From NCBI RefSeq assembly GCF_004341105.1, contig NZ_SLZK01000009.1:1-64000 (forward strand): a DNA stretch of 64,000 bases, read 5' to 3'. Each line of letters begins with the position of its first letter. Position 1 is the first letter of the stretch. Of the stretch, positions 29,190 through 36,898 are shown piece after piece. The stretch comes from Rhizobium sp. BK418 (GTDB lineage: Bacteria; Pseudomonadota; Alphaproteobacteria; Rhizobiales; Rhizobiaceae). The notes below the pieces were generated by a model. It was given only the letters and a program-made list of their open reading frames with translations. It was not told the origin of the DNA and searched no databases. The translations under genes and the position numbers were made by a program.

Positions 29190-29712
29190 CGATCAGGAAC
29201 AGAAGCCTGCGCGCAATCTGATCGTATCGTCCGCTCATCTGGCGCTTGGCAGCTCGCCGGCCCTCTCGGAACTCGAATACGGATCGATCCTCTTTTCCCA
29301 CGCCTTCAATCGTTGGATGGTCCGTTGCATGGCGGCCGCGGGTGTGCCTAGCCTGTCGCCGGTCGAGATCCTGATCATCCACTCGGTCCGCCATCGAGAC
29401 CGGCCGAAGACATTGTCCGACCTCTGCCTTGTGCTCGATATCGAAGATACACATGTTGCCAATTACGCGGTGAAGAAGCTTGAAGCGGCGGGGCTCGTCA
29501 AAACCGGAAAATCAGGCAAAGAGAAGATAATCCAGGTCACCGACAAGGGTCTGGAGGCGTTGAGGCGTTATTCGGAAATCCGTGAGCGCCTGCTCGTCGA
29601 GGCGACGAAGGTTTCCGGCCTTTCGCAGGAGGATCTTTCCAGTATCGCCGCCCATCTGCGCGCCCTCTCGGGTTATTACGAGCAGGCTGCAAGATCGGCC
29701 GCCACCCTGTGA
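29182..29712 (+). CDS. MarR-like winged-helix regulator
   Basis: A 176-residue protein with a winged-helix domain at about 45-150 (LSDLCLVLDIEDTHVANYAVKKLEAAGLV, then a KSGKEKIIQVTDKG wing). Start ATG 29182 has GAGGAA upstream and overlaps the oxoprolinase stop by 8 bases, so the two are co-translated; ATG 29167 is possible. It most likely regulates the operon it closes, perhaps through the dyad at 25485. Close homologues are annotated simply as winged-helix DNA-binding proteins next to oxoprolinase genes. Confidence 0.87.
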   Translation: MADDQEQKPARNLIVSSAHLALGSSPALSELEYGSILFSHAFNRWMVRCMAAAGVPSLSPVEILIIHSVRHRDRPKTLSDLCLVLDIEDTHVANYAVKKLEAAGLVKTGKSGKEKIIQVTDKGLEALRRYSEIRERLLVEATKVSGLSQEDLSSIAAHLRALSGYYEQAARSAATL

Positions 29713-29902
29713 GCGGAGCGTTGGCTTTTTTGAGCAGGCAAAGCCCCGCAGCTCCAACGGGCCGAACATAATTGCCTCGCAGTATCGGCCCTGGAGGGCG
29801 GCTAGCCTGCCTGAGGTCGACCGCGCCGGCATTATGAGCCGGCCGGTGGCGCCACCGCAGACCTGAACAGGTGGCCTGTGGCGGTGCCCTGCGCCAGCGC
29901 GC

Positions 29903-31189
29903 CTAGCGCCTGCCTGGGTGCGACCGTATTTCGGCGTCCACCGGCGCATTCTCCGGAGGGGGCTCCCAGCCAAAGACGCTGCGGCCATCGAAAGCGGAGG
30001 ATTGTTGGAACTCGCCGGCGACGATTTCTTTGAGATCAGGGCCAGTGACGTAACGTTCCATGGAACGCGACTGATCGTCCAGCCGGCGTAGCGCCTGCAG
30101 CTCCTCCTCGCGCCCGAGCTTTCCCTTCAACACGGCCGATTTCATGACATTGATCGTCTCGTCATAGACCTTGAGCGGCACGGGGAAGGGGTGTCTGTCC
30201 TTGCCACCATGGGCAATGGAGAAGCGAGCGGGGTCGGAGAAGCGGCAAGGCGCGCCATGCACCACTTCTGCGACCAGCGCGAGCGCCTTGACCGTACGGG
30301 CGCCGACACCCGGCACGAGAAGCAGATCCTCGAAGTCGACAGGCCCGCGATCGGCGGCAGCTGCTAGATTGCCATGGAGGCGCCTCATGTTGACGTCGCT
30401 CTCGCGCACATCGTGATGCGCGGGCATAATGAGATGCGGCAGCATCGGCTGCGCGACCGGCTCCGGTGCGGGGTCCGACTTCCAGGCGAGGGCGGCAGCC
30501 TCCCGGATAATGCGATCAGGTCCAAGCGTGGCGAGAAGATCGAGCTGGCCGTTTCGAGATTTTTCCGCCCGCCTGTCGGCGAGGTTGACGATCTCGCCCT
30601 GCGAGCGGCCCTCGATTGCCGCATGCGGAGAATTGACAAAGCTTTCCAGCCCTTCCGAGAACCAGTGATAGCGCCGGGCCTGGCGCTTGTCGCCATTCAT
30701 CCCCTGCTGAACGATCACCCAATGACCGTCATCGGCGACGATGAAACCATGAAGATAAAGATCAAAACCATCCTGGACGGCCGCACTATCCACCTTGGCG
30801 ACAAGGCGGCTGGTCTTTGCGAGGCCGGCTCCGTCGAGGCCGGTGCGATCGCCGATCGCCATCAGCTCGTCCGGTGTCTTGCGCGATTGCGCGCCGCGTC
30901 CGCCGCAGACATGCAGGCCGAGTTCGTTCGATCGTGGCTTCAGCCCGCGCTTCAATGCGCCCAGAACGCTGGTCGTGATACCGGAAGAATGCCAGTCCAT
31001 ACCCATGACGGCGCCGAATGACTGAAACCAGAAGGGATGAGCGAGCCGCCGCAGAAACTCGTCTCGCCCATAGTGGTGGACGATTGCTTCGGTAATCAAC
31101 GCGCCGAGTGTCGTCATCCGGTTGCCCAGCCATGGCGGCACGCGCCCTCCATGAAGGGGGAGGTCGGCGCTGCCCGCTCTGTGCGACAT
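29903..31189 (-). CDS. DUF763 protein, possible nucleic-acid enzyme
   Basis: A 428-residue DUF763 protein. The N-terminal half is typical (RAGSADLPLHGGRVPPWL at the start, HVCGGRGAQSRKTPDEL at about 90-110, WHWFSE-like RYHWFSEG near 175). Residues about 285-315 contain a helix-hairpin-helix-like motif LLLVPGVGARTVKAL, suggesting DNA contact. The family occurs in archaea and scattered bacteria and has no established activity. It is alone, convergent with the MarR-like gene; a hairpin with wobble pairs near 29850-29890 may end both transcripts. Confidence 0.88.
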   Translation of the reverse strand: MSHRAGSADLPLHGGRVPPWLGNRMTTLGALITEAIVHHYGRDEFLRRLAHPFWFQSFGAVMGMDWHSSGITTSVLGALKRGLKPRSNELGLHVCGGRGAQSRKTPDELMAIGDRTGLDGAGLAKTSRLVAKVDSAAVQDGFDLYLHGFIVADDGHWVIVQQGMNGDKRQARRYHWFSEGLESFVNSPHAAIEGRSQGEIVNLADRRAEKSRNGQLDLLATLGPDRIIREAAALAWKSDPAPEPVAQPMLPHLIMPAHHDVRESDVNMRRLHGNLAAAADRGPVDFEDLLLVPGVGARTVKALALVAEVVHGAPCRFSDPARFSIAHGGKDRHPFPVPLKVYDETINVMKSAVLKGKLGREEELQALRRLDDQSRSMERYVTGPDLKEIVAGEFQQSSAFDGRSVFGWEPPPENAPVDAEIRSHPGRR

Positions 31190-31432
31190 GCTTCCTCTTT
31201 CTGCCTGCGATCTGCTGTTGTGGATTGGATCACCCGTTAAAACAGCTATCCGTCAAAATCGGGGCGATGGCAATAAATTCCTATATGTCGGAGGCCTGCG
31301 ACGGAATGAGCTATGATATCCCGGTAATTATCTTCTCCGTTGGCGAAACAAAAAACGCGATTTCAGACCTGCTCGCGGAACCGAAGCCCGGCATTTCTAA
31401 TTTCTATGTGAACGGGAATGCGAGATTGCGTC

Positions 31433-32014
31433 ATGAAGTCGCTTGTTGCGCCATCTATATATCTGGCCATGTTCGGAATCGTTCTGGTTGGTGGGCTCGG
31501 ATTTGCTTCATATGGACTGCAGGAACCGGAGCCACATCATTTCGCCAATCTCGATGCGCCGCTCTGGACGACGACGCCGACGCGTGTCGATCCGAAAACG
31601 CAAAATTACGAGCGCCTTCCGCCCTTCCAAGCCGCCGCGGACGACACTTCGTCTTCAACGCATGCCAACCTGGTTGGTGTATCGGCAATTGCACCACCTG
31701 ACGCTACCATGACGGGGGCGATTGAGCAGCCGAAGCAGGAATGGATGGCCGGCAGCCGTCATCTCAGCCTGTGCCGGCAGCGCTACCAGTCCTATAATGT
31801 AGCTGATAATACATACCAGCCTTTTGATGGTGGACCCCGGAAGCCGTGCGTGATCGACGAAAGAGAGCTCTCCGTCGGGCTACCTGCGACAGATCCAGGC
31901 CGCGATCCGCATATATCATGGTGCGCCGCCCGCTATAATTCCTATCGTGCTTCGGACAACACCTACCAGCCGTTCAGCGGGCCAAGACGTCAGTGCATTT
32001 CTCCCGTGATCTGA
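31433..32014 (+). CDS. BA14K-family protein with two BA14K repeats
   Basis: About 193 residues. An N-terminal hydrophobic segment (SIYLAMFGIVLVGGLGF) would anchor or export the protein. Two BA14K-type units follow at about 112-142 and 163-191, each with W/L-C-x2-RY-SY-x-SDNTYQPF and a closing Cys, giving one probable disulfide per unit. BA14K proteins of Brucella are immunoreactive and lectin-like. ATG 31418 is an alternative start; neither has a strong ribosome-binding site. Its promoter was not identified. Confidence 0.87.
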   Translation: MKSLVAPSIYLAMFGIVLVGGLGFASYGLQEPEPHHFANLDAPLWTTTPTRVDPKTQNYERLPPFQAAADDTSSSTHANLVGVSAIAPPDATMTGAIEQPKQEWMAGSRHLSLCRQRYQSYNVADNTYQPFDGGPRKPCVIDERELSVGLPATDPGRDPHISWCAARYNSYRASDNTYQPFSGPRRQCISPVI

Positions 32015-32203
32015 ACTAGGCCATTTGATTCTTGCTGTGACAAAATTCAGTCCTTGGACGCGGCCCCTGTTTGATATCCGGGACCAAAGTCTTAGGCCAA
32101 CTGGTACCTATGTCCGATCGTCTTGCAATTTCGAAACAACCGGTCAATCTCGTGCTTACTGTTTTCAGCAGGCCAGTTTGGACGAAGCTCAAGGCAAAGG
32201 ACG

Positions 32204-32740
32204 ATGGTGATCTCGAAGCGCAATTTTCTAAAGGGCTGCGGCGCGAGTGTTCTTGCCGTCGCGACGCTTATACCGTTGAAAGTCGAGGTGGCGGGTTCGT
32301 TCCCCTCGCTCGCCATCCAGGCAGCATTCGCAAAGAACGAAAACGGCAATGGTAATGGCGGCGGGAACGGAAACGGTAACGGCGGCGGAAACGGTAATGG
32401 CGGCGGAAACGGTAATGGCGGCGGCAACGGTAATGGCGGCGGAAACGGCGGCGGCAACTCCGGCGGCAATGGTAACGGACATTCGGGCGGCAACGGCAAT
32501 AGCGGTGGGAACAGCCGATCCGGCTCGAACGGAACCGGTAGCACGGACAATGCGCCCTCAACATCAGGAGCAGACGCGACCGAGGATACGGACGGATCGA
32601 TCGATGTCCGGCATACGAATGGAATAACCGAAACCCTTCGTGCGGGACGCTACATCATGAAGGATTCGAAAGGCCGCACGATCATCAACAGGCGTGCGAC
32701 ATCTGCTGACAGTATGCGGCTCACGCGCTTCCTGCGCTAG
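32204..32740 (+). CDS. Exported Gly/Asn-repeat protein with Tat-like signal
   Basis: A 178-residue protein. The N-terminus SKRNFLKGCG followed by a hydrophobic stretch and AAFA resembles a Tat signal with KR in place of RR. Residues about 46-110 are an extended run of NGNGGG-type repeats; the C-terminal 60 residues are ordinary, with a conserved-looking TETLRAGRYIMKDSKGRTI segment. I do not know a function; a surface or matrix role is possible. Start ATG 32204 follows AAAGGACG. Its stop codon overlaps that of the convergent response regulator by 4 bases. Confidence 0.75.
   Translation: MVISKRNFLKGCGASVLAVATLIPLKVEVAGSFPSLAIQAAFAKNENGNGNGGGNGNGNGGGNGNGGGNGNGGGNGNGGGNGGGNSGGNGNGHSGGNGNSGGNSRSGSNGTGSTDNAPSTSGADATEDTDGSIDVRHTNGITETLRAGRYIMKDSKGRTIINRRATSADSMRLTRFLR
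32340..32500 (+). repeat. Coding tandem repeat, about 18-bp unit AACGGTAATGGCGGCGG
   Basis: Imperfect tandem copies encode the Asn-Gly-Asn-Gly-Gly-Gly run of the exported protein. Copy number is likely to vary between strains by slippage. Confidence 0.75.
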
Positions 32741-33360
32741 CGCTTTTCGCGCCATCTCAACGCCGCTTCCGTCCTGTTCGTGACGCCGAGCTTAGTCAGG
32801 ATCTGGGTCATATGATGCTTTACGGTTTTCTCTTGCAGATCGAGACGCAGGCCGATGTGCTTGTTTGAAAGGCCTTGCGCAACGAGATCCATCACTTCGC
32901 GTTCGCGAGGGGTGAGCGTGTCCCTTTCCGATGCCTGCCCGTTCAACGAATATTCCATGGCTTTGGCCGACATCGCCGGGGAGACATAACGGGCTCCCTT
33001 GAAAACGGCGCGGATCGCTTCAGCCAGGCCGCGCGAACCAACACCCTTCAGAAGGTAACCCTTTGCTCCGCGTTGCATCGCTTCGATGAGCGTATCGACT
33101 TCCTCCGAGGCGGTGAGCATGAGGATTTTAGTGTCCGGGCTTATGGAAAGCACCTCGTCGATCACCGAGAGCCCGTCCCCTGGCATCGACACGTCGAGAA
33201 GCAGCACATCCGGACGAGCATCGGCGGCGATCATTGCGGCATCAGATGTGTTGGCGCCTTCTCCGACGACGACAAAATCGCTGACCTCGGAGAGGCTGCG
33301 GGTTACCCCCTCGCGGAACAGGGGATGGTCGTCCACGACACCGACCTTGATGGACGTCAT
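32737..33360 (-). CDS. NarL-family response regulator (receiver + LuxR HTH)
   Basis: A 207-residue regulator: receiver about 4-120 with D11-D12, phosphoacceptor in LLLDVSMPGD (about D54), T in LTASEE and K in YLLKGVG; GerE/LuxR helix-turn-helix about 140-200 (LTPREREVMDLVAQGLSNKHIG, EKTVKHHMTQILTKLG). It begins one base after the histidine kinase stop codon, so kinase and regulator are a cognate pair. Given the upstream EcfG promoter, it may be part of the stress regulon. The inverted repeat at 35041-35122 is a candidate binding site. Confidence 0.93.
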   Translation of the reverse strand: MTSIKVGVVDDHPLFREGVTRSLSEVSDFVVVGEGANTSDAAMIAADARPDVLLLDVSMPGDGLSVIDEVLSISPDTKILMLTASEEVDTLIEAMQRGAKGYLLKGVGSRGLAEAIRAVFKGARYVSPAMSAKAMEYSLNGQASERDTLTPREREVMDLVAQGLSNKHIGLRLDLQEKTVKHHMTQILTKLGVTNRTEAALRWREKR

Positions 33361-33361
33361 T

Positions 33362-34750
33362 CTATTCCTCCACTTCCATGGGCGCGAAGGTCATGATGAC
33401 AGTCGTTCCGCCTTCGCCGGTTTTTATGTTGAATTCGCCGCCAAGGCTATCGATCCGTTCTTTGAGCCCCACAAGGCCGAGGCTCGCCGGCCTCACCTGC
33501 GTCGGATCAAAGCCCTCGCCATGGTCGCTGACTTCTATGCGGACGCTGCCACCGTGTGATGTCGCCCTGACGGCCTGCTCAATGCCGCCGCCATGGCGAT
33601 AGGCATTGTTGAGCGCCTCCTGAATGAAGCGGTAGATGCAGATCTTGAGAGCAGGGGCAAGCTCCGGATCGTCCTCGTCAATTGTTGTATCAACGATGGT
33701 GTTTGTTTTTTGCTGATGAGCCTCGACTACGCGTTTCACGATCTCTGTGATCGAAGCCTTCTCGATTTGCGGTAGGACCAGTCCCTTGCAGATATCGCGG
33801 ATCTCTTTCATCGCCTCGGCAAGGCTCGAACGAATCCAGGCGAGTTCCTCCTCGCGCGCCTCCGGCTGGGTGGCTGCATCGATCAGCAAGTCGCTGTCGA
33901 GACGCAACGAAGCATAGGCGATGTGTTGGGCCGGGCCGTCATGCAGATCGGCGCCGATACTGCGCAAATATGTTTCGTTCAAGGCTGCGGCGCGCTGGGA
34001 GGACAATTGAAGCTTGCGTTGGAGGCCGCGATTTTCGGCGAGAAGTGCGGAGAGCTGGTCTACTCTTGCCTTTAGTGCTTCGCGCTGGACTTCGATTGTT
34101 CTGCTTCCCCGAAAGACGAGAATGGAGAGTGCGAGAAAGAAGATTGCGGTCAGCCCGGCCACGGCCAGCCAGCTCCTGAGCCGTGCCGATGCAAGACTGT
34201 CTTCCAGTCCTTCGGCCGTCTCGTAGAATTCAAGCACGGCCACAGCCTCTCCCGACCAGGGCTGCAAAACGGGATTGTAAATTTCCATGAACGGCTTGCC
34301 GAGACTGCGTTCCTCAGCGCTTTCAGGGTCGCTTGCGATCTCGTAACGTGCGACCAGCGAGCCTGCAAATGCTTGAGCGAGCTTATCATTGACCGGAAAC
34401 GTCTTCCCCACCAGTTCCTTCTCATTGGAATAAAGAATTGTCCCATCACGGCGCCACAGCTTGAACGATACGAGACGGCGGCCGAGCGCGCCCTGTCCGA
34501 GTGTTTCGTCGAGCGCCAGCGCACTTGCTTCATCGAGCAGCGATTGCTTCTGCATATCCGGAAGCAGAGGGGCGACGACGCTGTCAACATAGAGTGCTGA
34601 TGCAGCACCGGAATTGTGAATGACCGCATCCTGGATGAGATGGGTGACGATGAGCCCGACGACGAACATCGCGGCAAGGGAAACAAGCCCTCCCATAATG
34701 AAGAACTGAGAGGCGAGGGAGCGGGCGTTCCAGCGTATGGGCCAGTTCAT
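33362..34750 (-). CDS. Membrane histidine kinase of the NarX/DegS (HisKA_3) type
   Basis: A 462-residue sensor. TM1 at about 20-42, a periplasmic domain of about 160 residues, TM2 at about 200-222, a coiled-coil linker with EALKARVDQLSALLAE, the HisKA_3 phosphorylation site GADLHDGPAQHIAYA, and an HATPase_c domain (ALNNAYRHGGG, DHGEGFDP, GLVGLKERI). Start ATG 34750 (MNWPIRW) is the natural one; the reading frame runs open into the region antisense to the DUF1236 gene. The periplasmic part has no recognisable ligand domain. It is preceded by the 56-aa membrane peptide gene. Confidence 0.93.
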   Translation of the reverse strand: MNWPIRWNARSLASQFFIMGGLVSLAAMFVVGLIVTHLIQDAVIHNSGAASALYVDSVVAPLLPDMQKQSLLDEASALALDETLGQGALGRRLVSFKLWRRDGTILYSNEKELVGKTFPVNDKLAQAFAGSLVARYEIASDPESAEERSLGKPFMEIYNPVLQPWSGEAVAVLEFYETAEGLEDSLASARLRSWLAVAGLTAIFFLALSILVFRGSRTIEVQREALKARVDQLSALLAENRGLQRKLQLSSQRAAALNETYLRSIGADLHDGPAQHIAYASLRLDSDLLIDAATQPEAREEELAWIRSSLAEAMKEIRDICKGLVLPQIEKASITEIVKRVVEAHQQKTNTIVDTTIDEDDPELAPALKICIYRFIQEALNNAYRHGGGIEQAVRATSHGGSVRIEVSDHGEGFDPTQVRPASLGLVGLKERIDSLGGEFNIKTGEGGTTVIMTFAPMEVEE

Positions 34751-34821
34751 TTCCAACCTTAATTGCGACGATTCATTCAAACTATCGCATCGGCTGGACT
34801 TTTCCAGTTCACTTATCCTCT

Positions 34822-34992
34822 TCACCGAGCCTCGATGACATCGGCGCTCGGGATGCTGGCAGTCAACTGGTCGGTATCGCCCGACATGGCCGTGCCGAAG
34901 ATATAGAGCATGACGGCAAGAAAGACGACGAGAGCTAGCAGGGATGCATTCCACGCGCTGGAAATTTGCGGCATTTCGTTCCTGTCGTCCAT
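34822..34992 (-). CDS. 56-aa single-pass membrane peptide upstream of the kinase
   Basis: Translated by hand: starts MDDRNEMPQISSAWN, then a hydrophobic helix (SLLALVVFLAVMLYIFGTAM) and a polar tail ending ADVIEAR. AGGAG lies 7 bases before the ATG, and the start is 29 bases past a perfect EcfG -10. The gap to the kinase gene is 71 bases, so they probably share a transcript. Family unknown; it could modulate the kinase in the membrane. Confidence 0.7.
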   Translation of the reverse strand: MDDRNEMPQISSAWNASLLALVVFLAVMLYIFGTAMSGDTDQLTASIPSADVIEAR

Positions 34993-35020
34993 AACCAAAC
35001 TCCTCTTTCAACAGAGAGCG

Positions 35021-35046
35021 AACGGGCGGGAGAGACGCTGTGTTCC
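35021..35046 (-). promoter_or_regulatory. EcfG/RpoE2-type promoter toward the kinase operon
   Basis: Minus strand GGAAC (35046-35042), 17-base spacer, CGTT (35024-35021): full match to the alphaproteobacterial general-stress sigma consensus. Confidence 0.75.
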
Positions 35047-35122
35047 GGCTCTCGGACCTCAGTCTGGGCATCATCAGACCAAAGTCCGAGGTGACTCCGA
35101 CTGAGGTCCGAGTGTCGGAACA
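35041..35122. repeat. 24-nt inverted repeat between divergent EcfG promoters
   Basis: Arms 35041-35064 and 35099-35122 match at 22 of 24 positions, with a 34-base centre. The outer end of each arm contains the GGAAC of one promoter, so the repeat joins the two -35 regions. Confidence 0.8.
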
Positions 35123-35141
35123 GCGATGAATGCCGGTCGTT
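35117..35141 (+). promoter_or_regulatory. EcfG/RpoE2-type promoter toward the DUF1236 operon
   Basis: GGAAC (35117-35121), 16-base spacer, CGTT (35138-35141): full consensus match, 45 bases before the ATG at 35187. Confidence 0.8.
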
Positions 35142-35186
35142 GAATTGGCAGCGGTCAAGGAGGCCGCAAAACCAAAGGAGGAAAAA

Positions 35187-35585
35187 ATGCTCTCCAAGCT
35201 CATAGTAGGCACGGCAGTGGCCGCGTCTCTCATGTCGGGCGTGGCACTTGCCCAATCTTCGACTGTCAACGGAGCCGCCGGTGGTGCCGTGACCGGCGCA
35301 ATTGTCGGCGGTCCGGTCGGCGCCGCAGTTGGTGGTGTAACCGGCGCAATTGTCGGCACGGCCATCGATCCGCCGCCGCAGAAGGTTGTGAGCTATGTTC
35401 GCGAGGCCCCGGCTCCGCAGGCCCGCGTGGTCGTCAAAGAAAAGATCGTTGTCGGTCAGCCTCTTCCGCAAACGGTTGTCGTAACACCCGTTCCCGACAA
35501 TCCGAAATATGCCTATGCGGTGGTCAACGATGAACGTGTCATCGTCGAGCCGTCTTCCCGCAAGGTGATCCAGGTCCTCAACTGA
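35187..35585 (+). CDS. Exported DUF1236 protein, short form
   Basis: A 132-residue secreted protein: Sec signal (LIVGTAVAASLMSGVALA, cleavage near residue 22), a Gly/Ala-rich membrane-like segment (GGAVTGAIVGGPVGAAVGGVTG) and a C-terminal DUF1236 segment (PNPKYAYAVVNDERVIVEP-like, ending RKVIQVL). Start ATG 35187 has AAAGGAGG; the frame is open to 35130 without support. DUF1236 is a periplasmic family common in rhizobia, function unknown. First gene after the EcfG promoter; a hairpin at about 35595-35616 may tune read-through to the next gene. Confidence 0.87.
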   Translation: MLSKLIVGTAVAASLMSGVALAQSSTVNGAAGGAVTGAIVGGPVGAAVGGVTGAIVGTAIDPPPQKVVSYVREAPAPQARVVVKEKIVVGQPLPQTVVVTPVPDNPKYAYAVVNDERVIVEPSSRKVIQVLN

Positions 35586-35697
35586 CCCGGTACCGGGCGC
35601 GGCAATGCCGCGTCCCATTCAATCCAAGCACAGGCGTTGAAGTCGCCGCGAACGGCGGCGATGGACTTGTGCGACCAGCAAACACAGAGAGATTGTC

Positions 35698-36573
35698 ATG
35701 AAAACCAAGACGCTTGCCGTCCTGATGACGGCATTGTCGATTGGCGCTTCGCCCGTCGGCATCATTTCCGCTTCTGCTCAGGATGCACCAATCCTGCCCA
35801 AGAAAGGTGCGACGCAAAATGGCGCCTCATCCGATGGCGAAACACAACAACAGCCAAATTCGGGTGCGGTAACGGGAGGCAGCTCCTCCGGTTCTGACAC
35901 CGGTAACGGTGCGACCAGCGGCCAGGCGCCGCAAGCGCCTGCCGACAGCAGTGAACCGTCAACTGGAGGATCGTCCGGCCAGTCGACATCAAAGCCTCAG
36001 CCGCAATCCGGTACGTCCGATGGCACCTCCTCGGGCACTTCACAGCCCGGCAATGCCAAGAAGTCGACCGGTACCGATGCCGGTAGCACAAATACAACGA
36101 AGTCCGGCCAGTCCTCGACCGAAACGCAAAGCTCTGGCGGCAGCCAGCCCTCAGGATCGTCGAACAGCACGAACGATCAGCAGAAGTCGGGCAGCAAGGC
36201 TCCGTCGGATGGCAGTTCCACAAACACGAAATCGAACACCAATACGAATGTCGAGAACAACACGACGGTCAACGGCAAGAGCAGCACCACGACCGAAACA
36301 GGCAATGCGACCAATGTGAATATTTCGGTCGAACAGCAGACAGAAATTCGTCAGGTGGTCAAAGAAGTCCACGTCGAGCCGGTTCGTGAAACCGACTTTA
36401 CTGTCTCGGTCGGCGCGACCATTCCGAAGAAGATCAGGCTTGAGCCACTTCCGCCGCGAATCGTCGAGATCGTGCCGCAGTACAAGGCTTATCGCTTCTT
36501 CATTCTCGCGGATGGCCGGATCGTGATCGTTGATCCCAATTCTTATGCGATCGTCTACATCATCTCGGCCTGA
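35698..36573 (+). CDS. Exported DUF1236 protein with long low-complexity region
   Basis: A 291-residue protein: Sec signal (about 1-28, ASAQD), about 170 residues of Ser/Thr/Gln/Asn/Gly-rich sequence, then a DUF1236-type C-terminus (about 200-291: ISVEQQTEIRQVVKE, the PPRIVEIVPQYKAYRFF strand, DGRIVIVDP). The disordered linker could reach through the periplasm or matrix. It lies 112 bases behind the short DUF1236 gene and 51 bases before a small membrane-protein gene, probably one operon under the EcfG promoter. Confidence 0.87.
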   Translation: MKTKTLAVLMTALSIGASPVGIISASAQDAPILPKKGATQNGASSDGETQQQPNSGAVTGGSSSGSDTGNGATSGQAPQAPADSSEPSTGGSSGQSTSKPQPQSGTSDGTSSGTSQPGNAKKSTGTDAGSTNTTKSGQSSTETQSSGGSQPSGSSNSTNDQQKSGSKAPSDGSSTNTKSNTNTNVENNTTVNGKSSTTTETGNATNVNISVEQQTEIRQVVKEVHVEPVRETDFTVSVGATIPKKIRLEPLPPRIVEIVPQYKAYRFFILADGRIVIVDPNSYAIVYIISA

Positions 36574-36624
36574 TTTTAGGCCATCCCGGCGGCGACAACG
36601 TCGCCGGGTCGAGGGAGGTTATTA

Positions 36625-36852
36625 ATGGTCTATCCCAAGGAAAGATCCAGTGGCTTTGCCATGCCTGTCATAGCGATCCTGTTTGCGATGGCAGGACTCA
36701 TCGCCGCGATTGTGATTTCGGAGGATCGCAATAACCGTCGCGGCGCCCAGGTATGGGTTCCTCTGCAGCGGGATGTGAATGTCTCTGACGACGGCTATGG
36801 AGCGCAAACATCAAATGTTGCTCGCACCGACAGTATCCGGGTCGGTCCGTAG
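36625..36852 (+). CDS. 75-aa single-pass membrane protein
   Basis: One hydrophobic helix at about 12-32 (AMPVIAILFAMAGLIAAIVI), a positively charged turn (EDRNNRRG) and a polar C-terminus. GGGAGG lies 7 bases before the ATG. Last gene of the probable DUF1236 operon; a hairpin follows at 36849. Unknown function; together with the 56-aa peptide it is the second small membrane protein at this locus. Confidence 0.75.
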   Translation: MVYPKERSSGFAMPVIAILFAMAGLIAAIVISEDRNNRRGAQVWVPLQRDVNVSDDGYGAQTSNVARTDSIRVGP

Positions 36853-36876
36853 CCGCCCCATGAAGGGGGCGCCTAC
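36849..36876. terminator. Hairpin between convergent 75-aa and GT2 genes
   Basis: Outer GTAG/CTAC and inner CGCCCC/GGGGCG stems separated by one C/C mismatch. Plausible bidirectional terminator. Confidence 0.5.
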
Positions 36877-36898
36877 GCCAATCCGGGACGTCAGAATG

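Noticed and set aside
31377..31401. GGAAC upstream of the BA14K gene as an EcfG promoter
   Set aside because: No CGTT-like -10 at 16-17 bases and the start codon would be too close.
32340..32500. Regular short repeats that might suggest a CRISPR array
   Set aside because: The units are contiguous, in frame and encode Asn/Gly; there are no unique spacers.
34751..35365. Upstream extension of the histidine kinase frame (Thr/Pro/Ala-rich N-terminus)
   Set aside because: It is antisense to the DUF1236 gene, crosses the EcfG promoters and lacks a start site; the kinase begins at ATG 34750.
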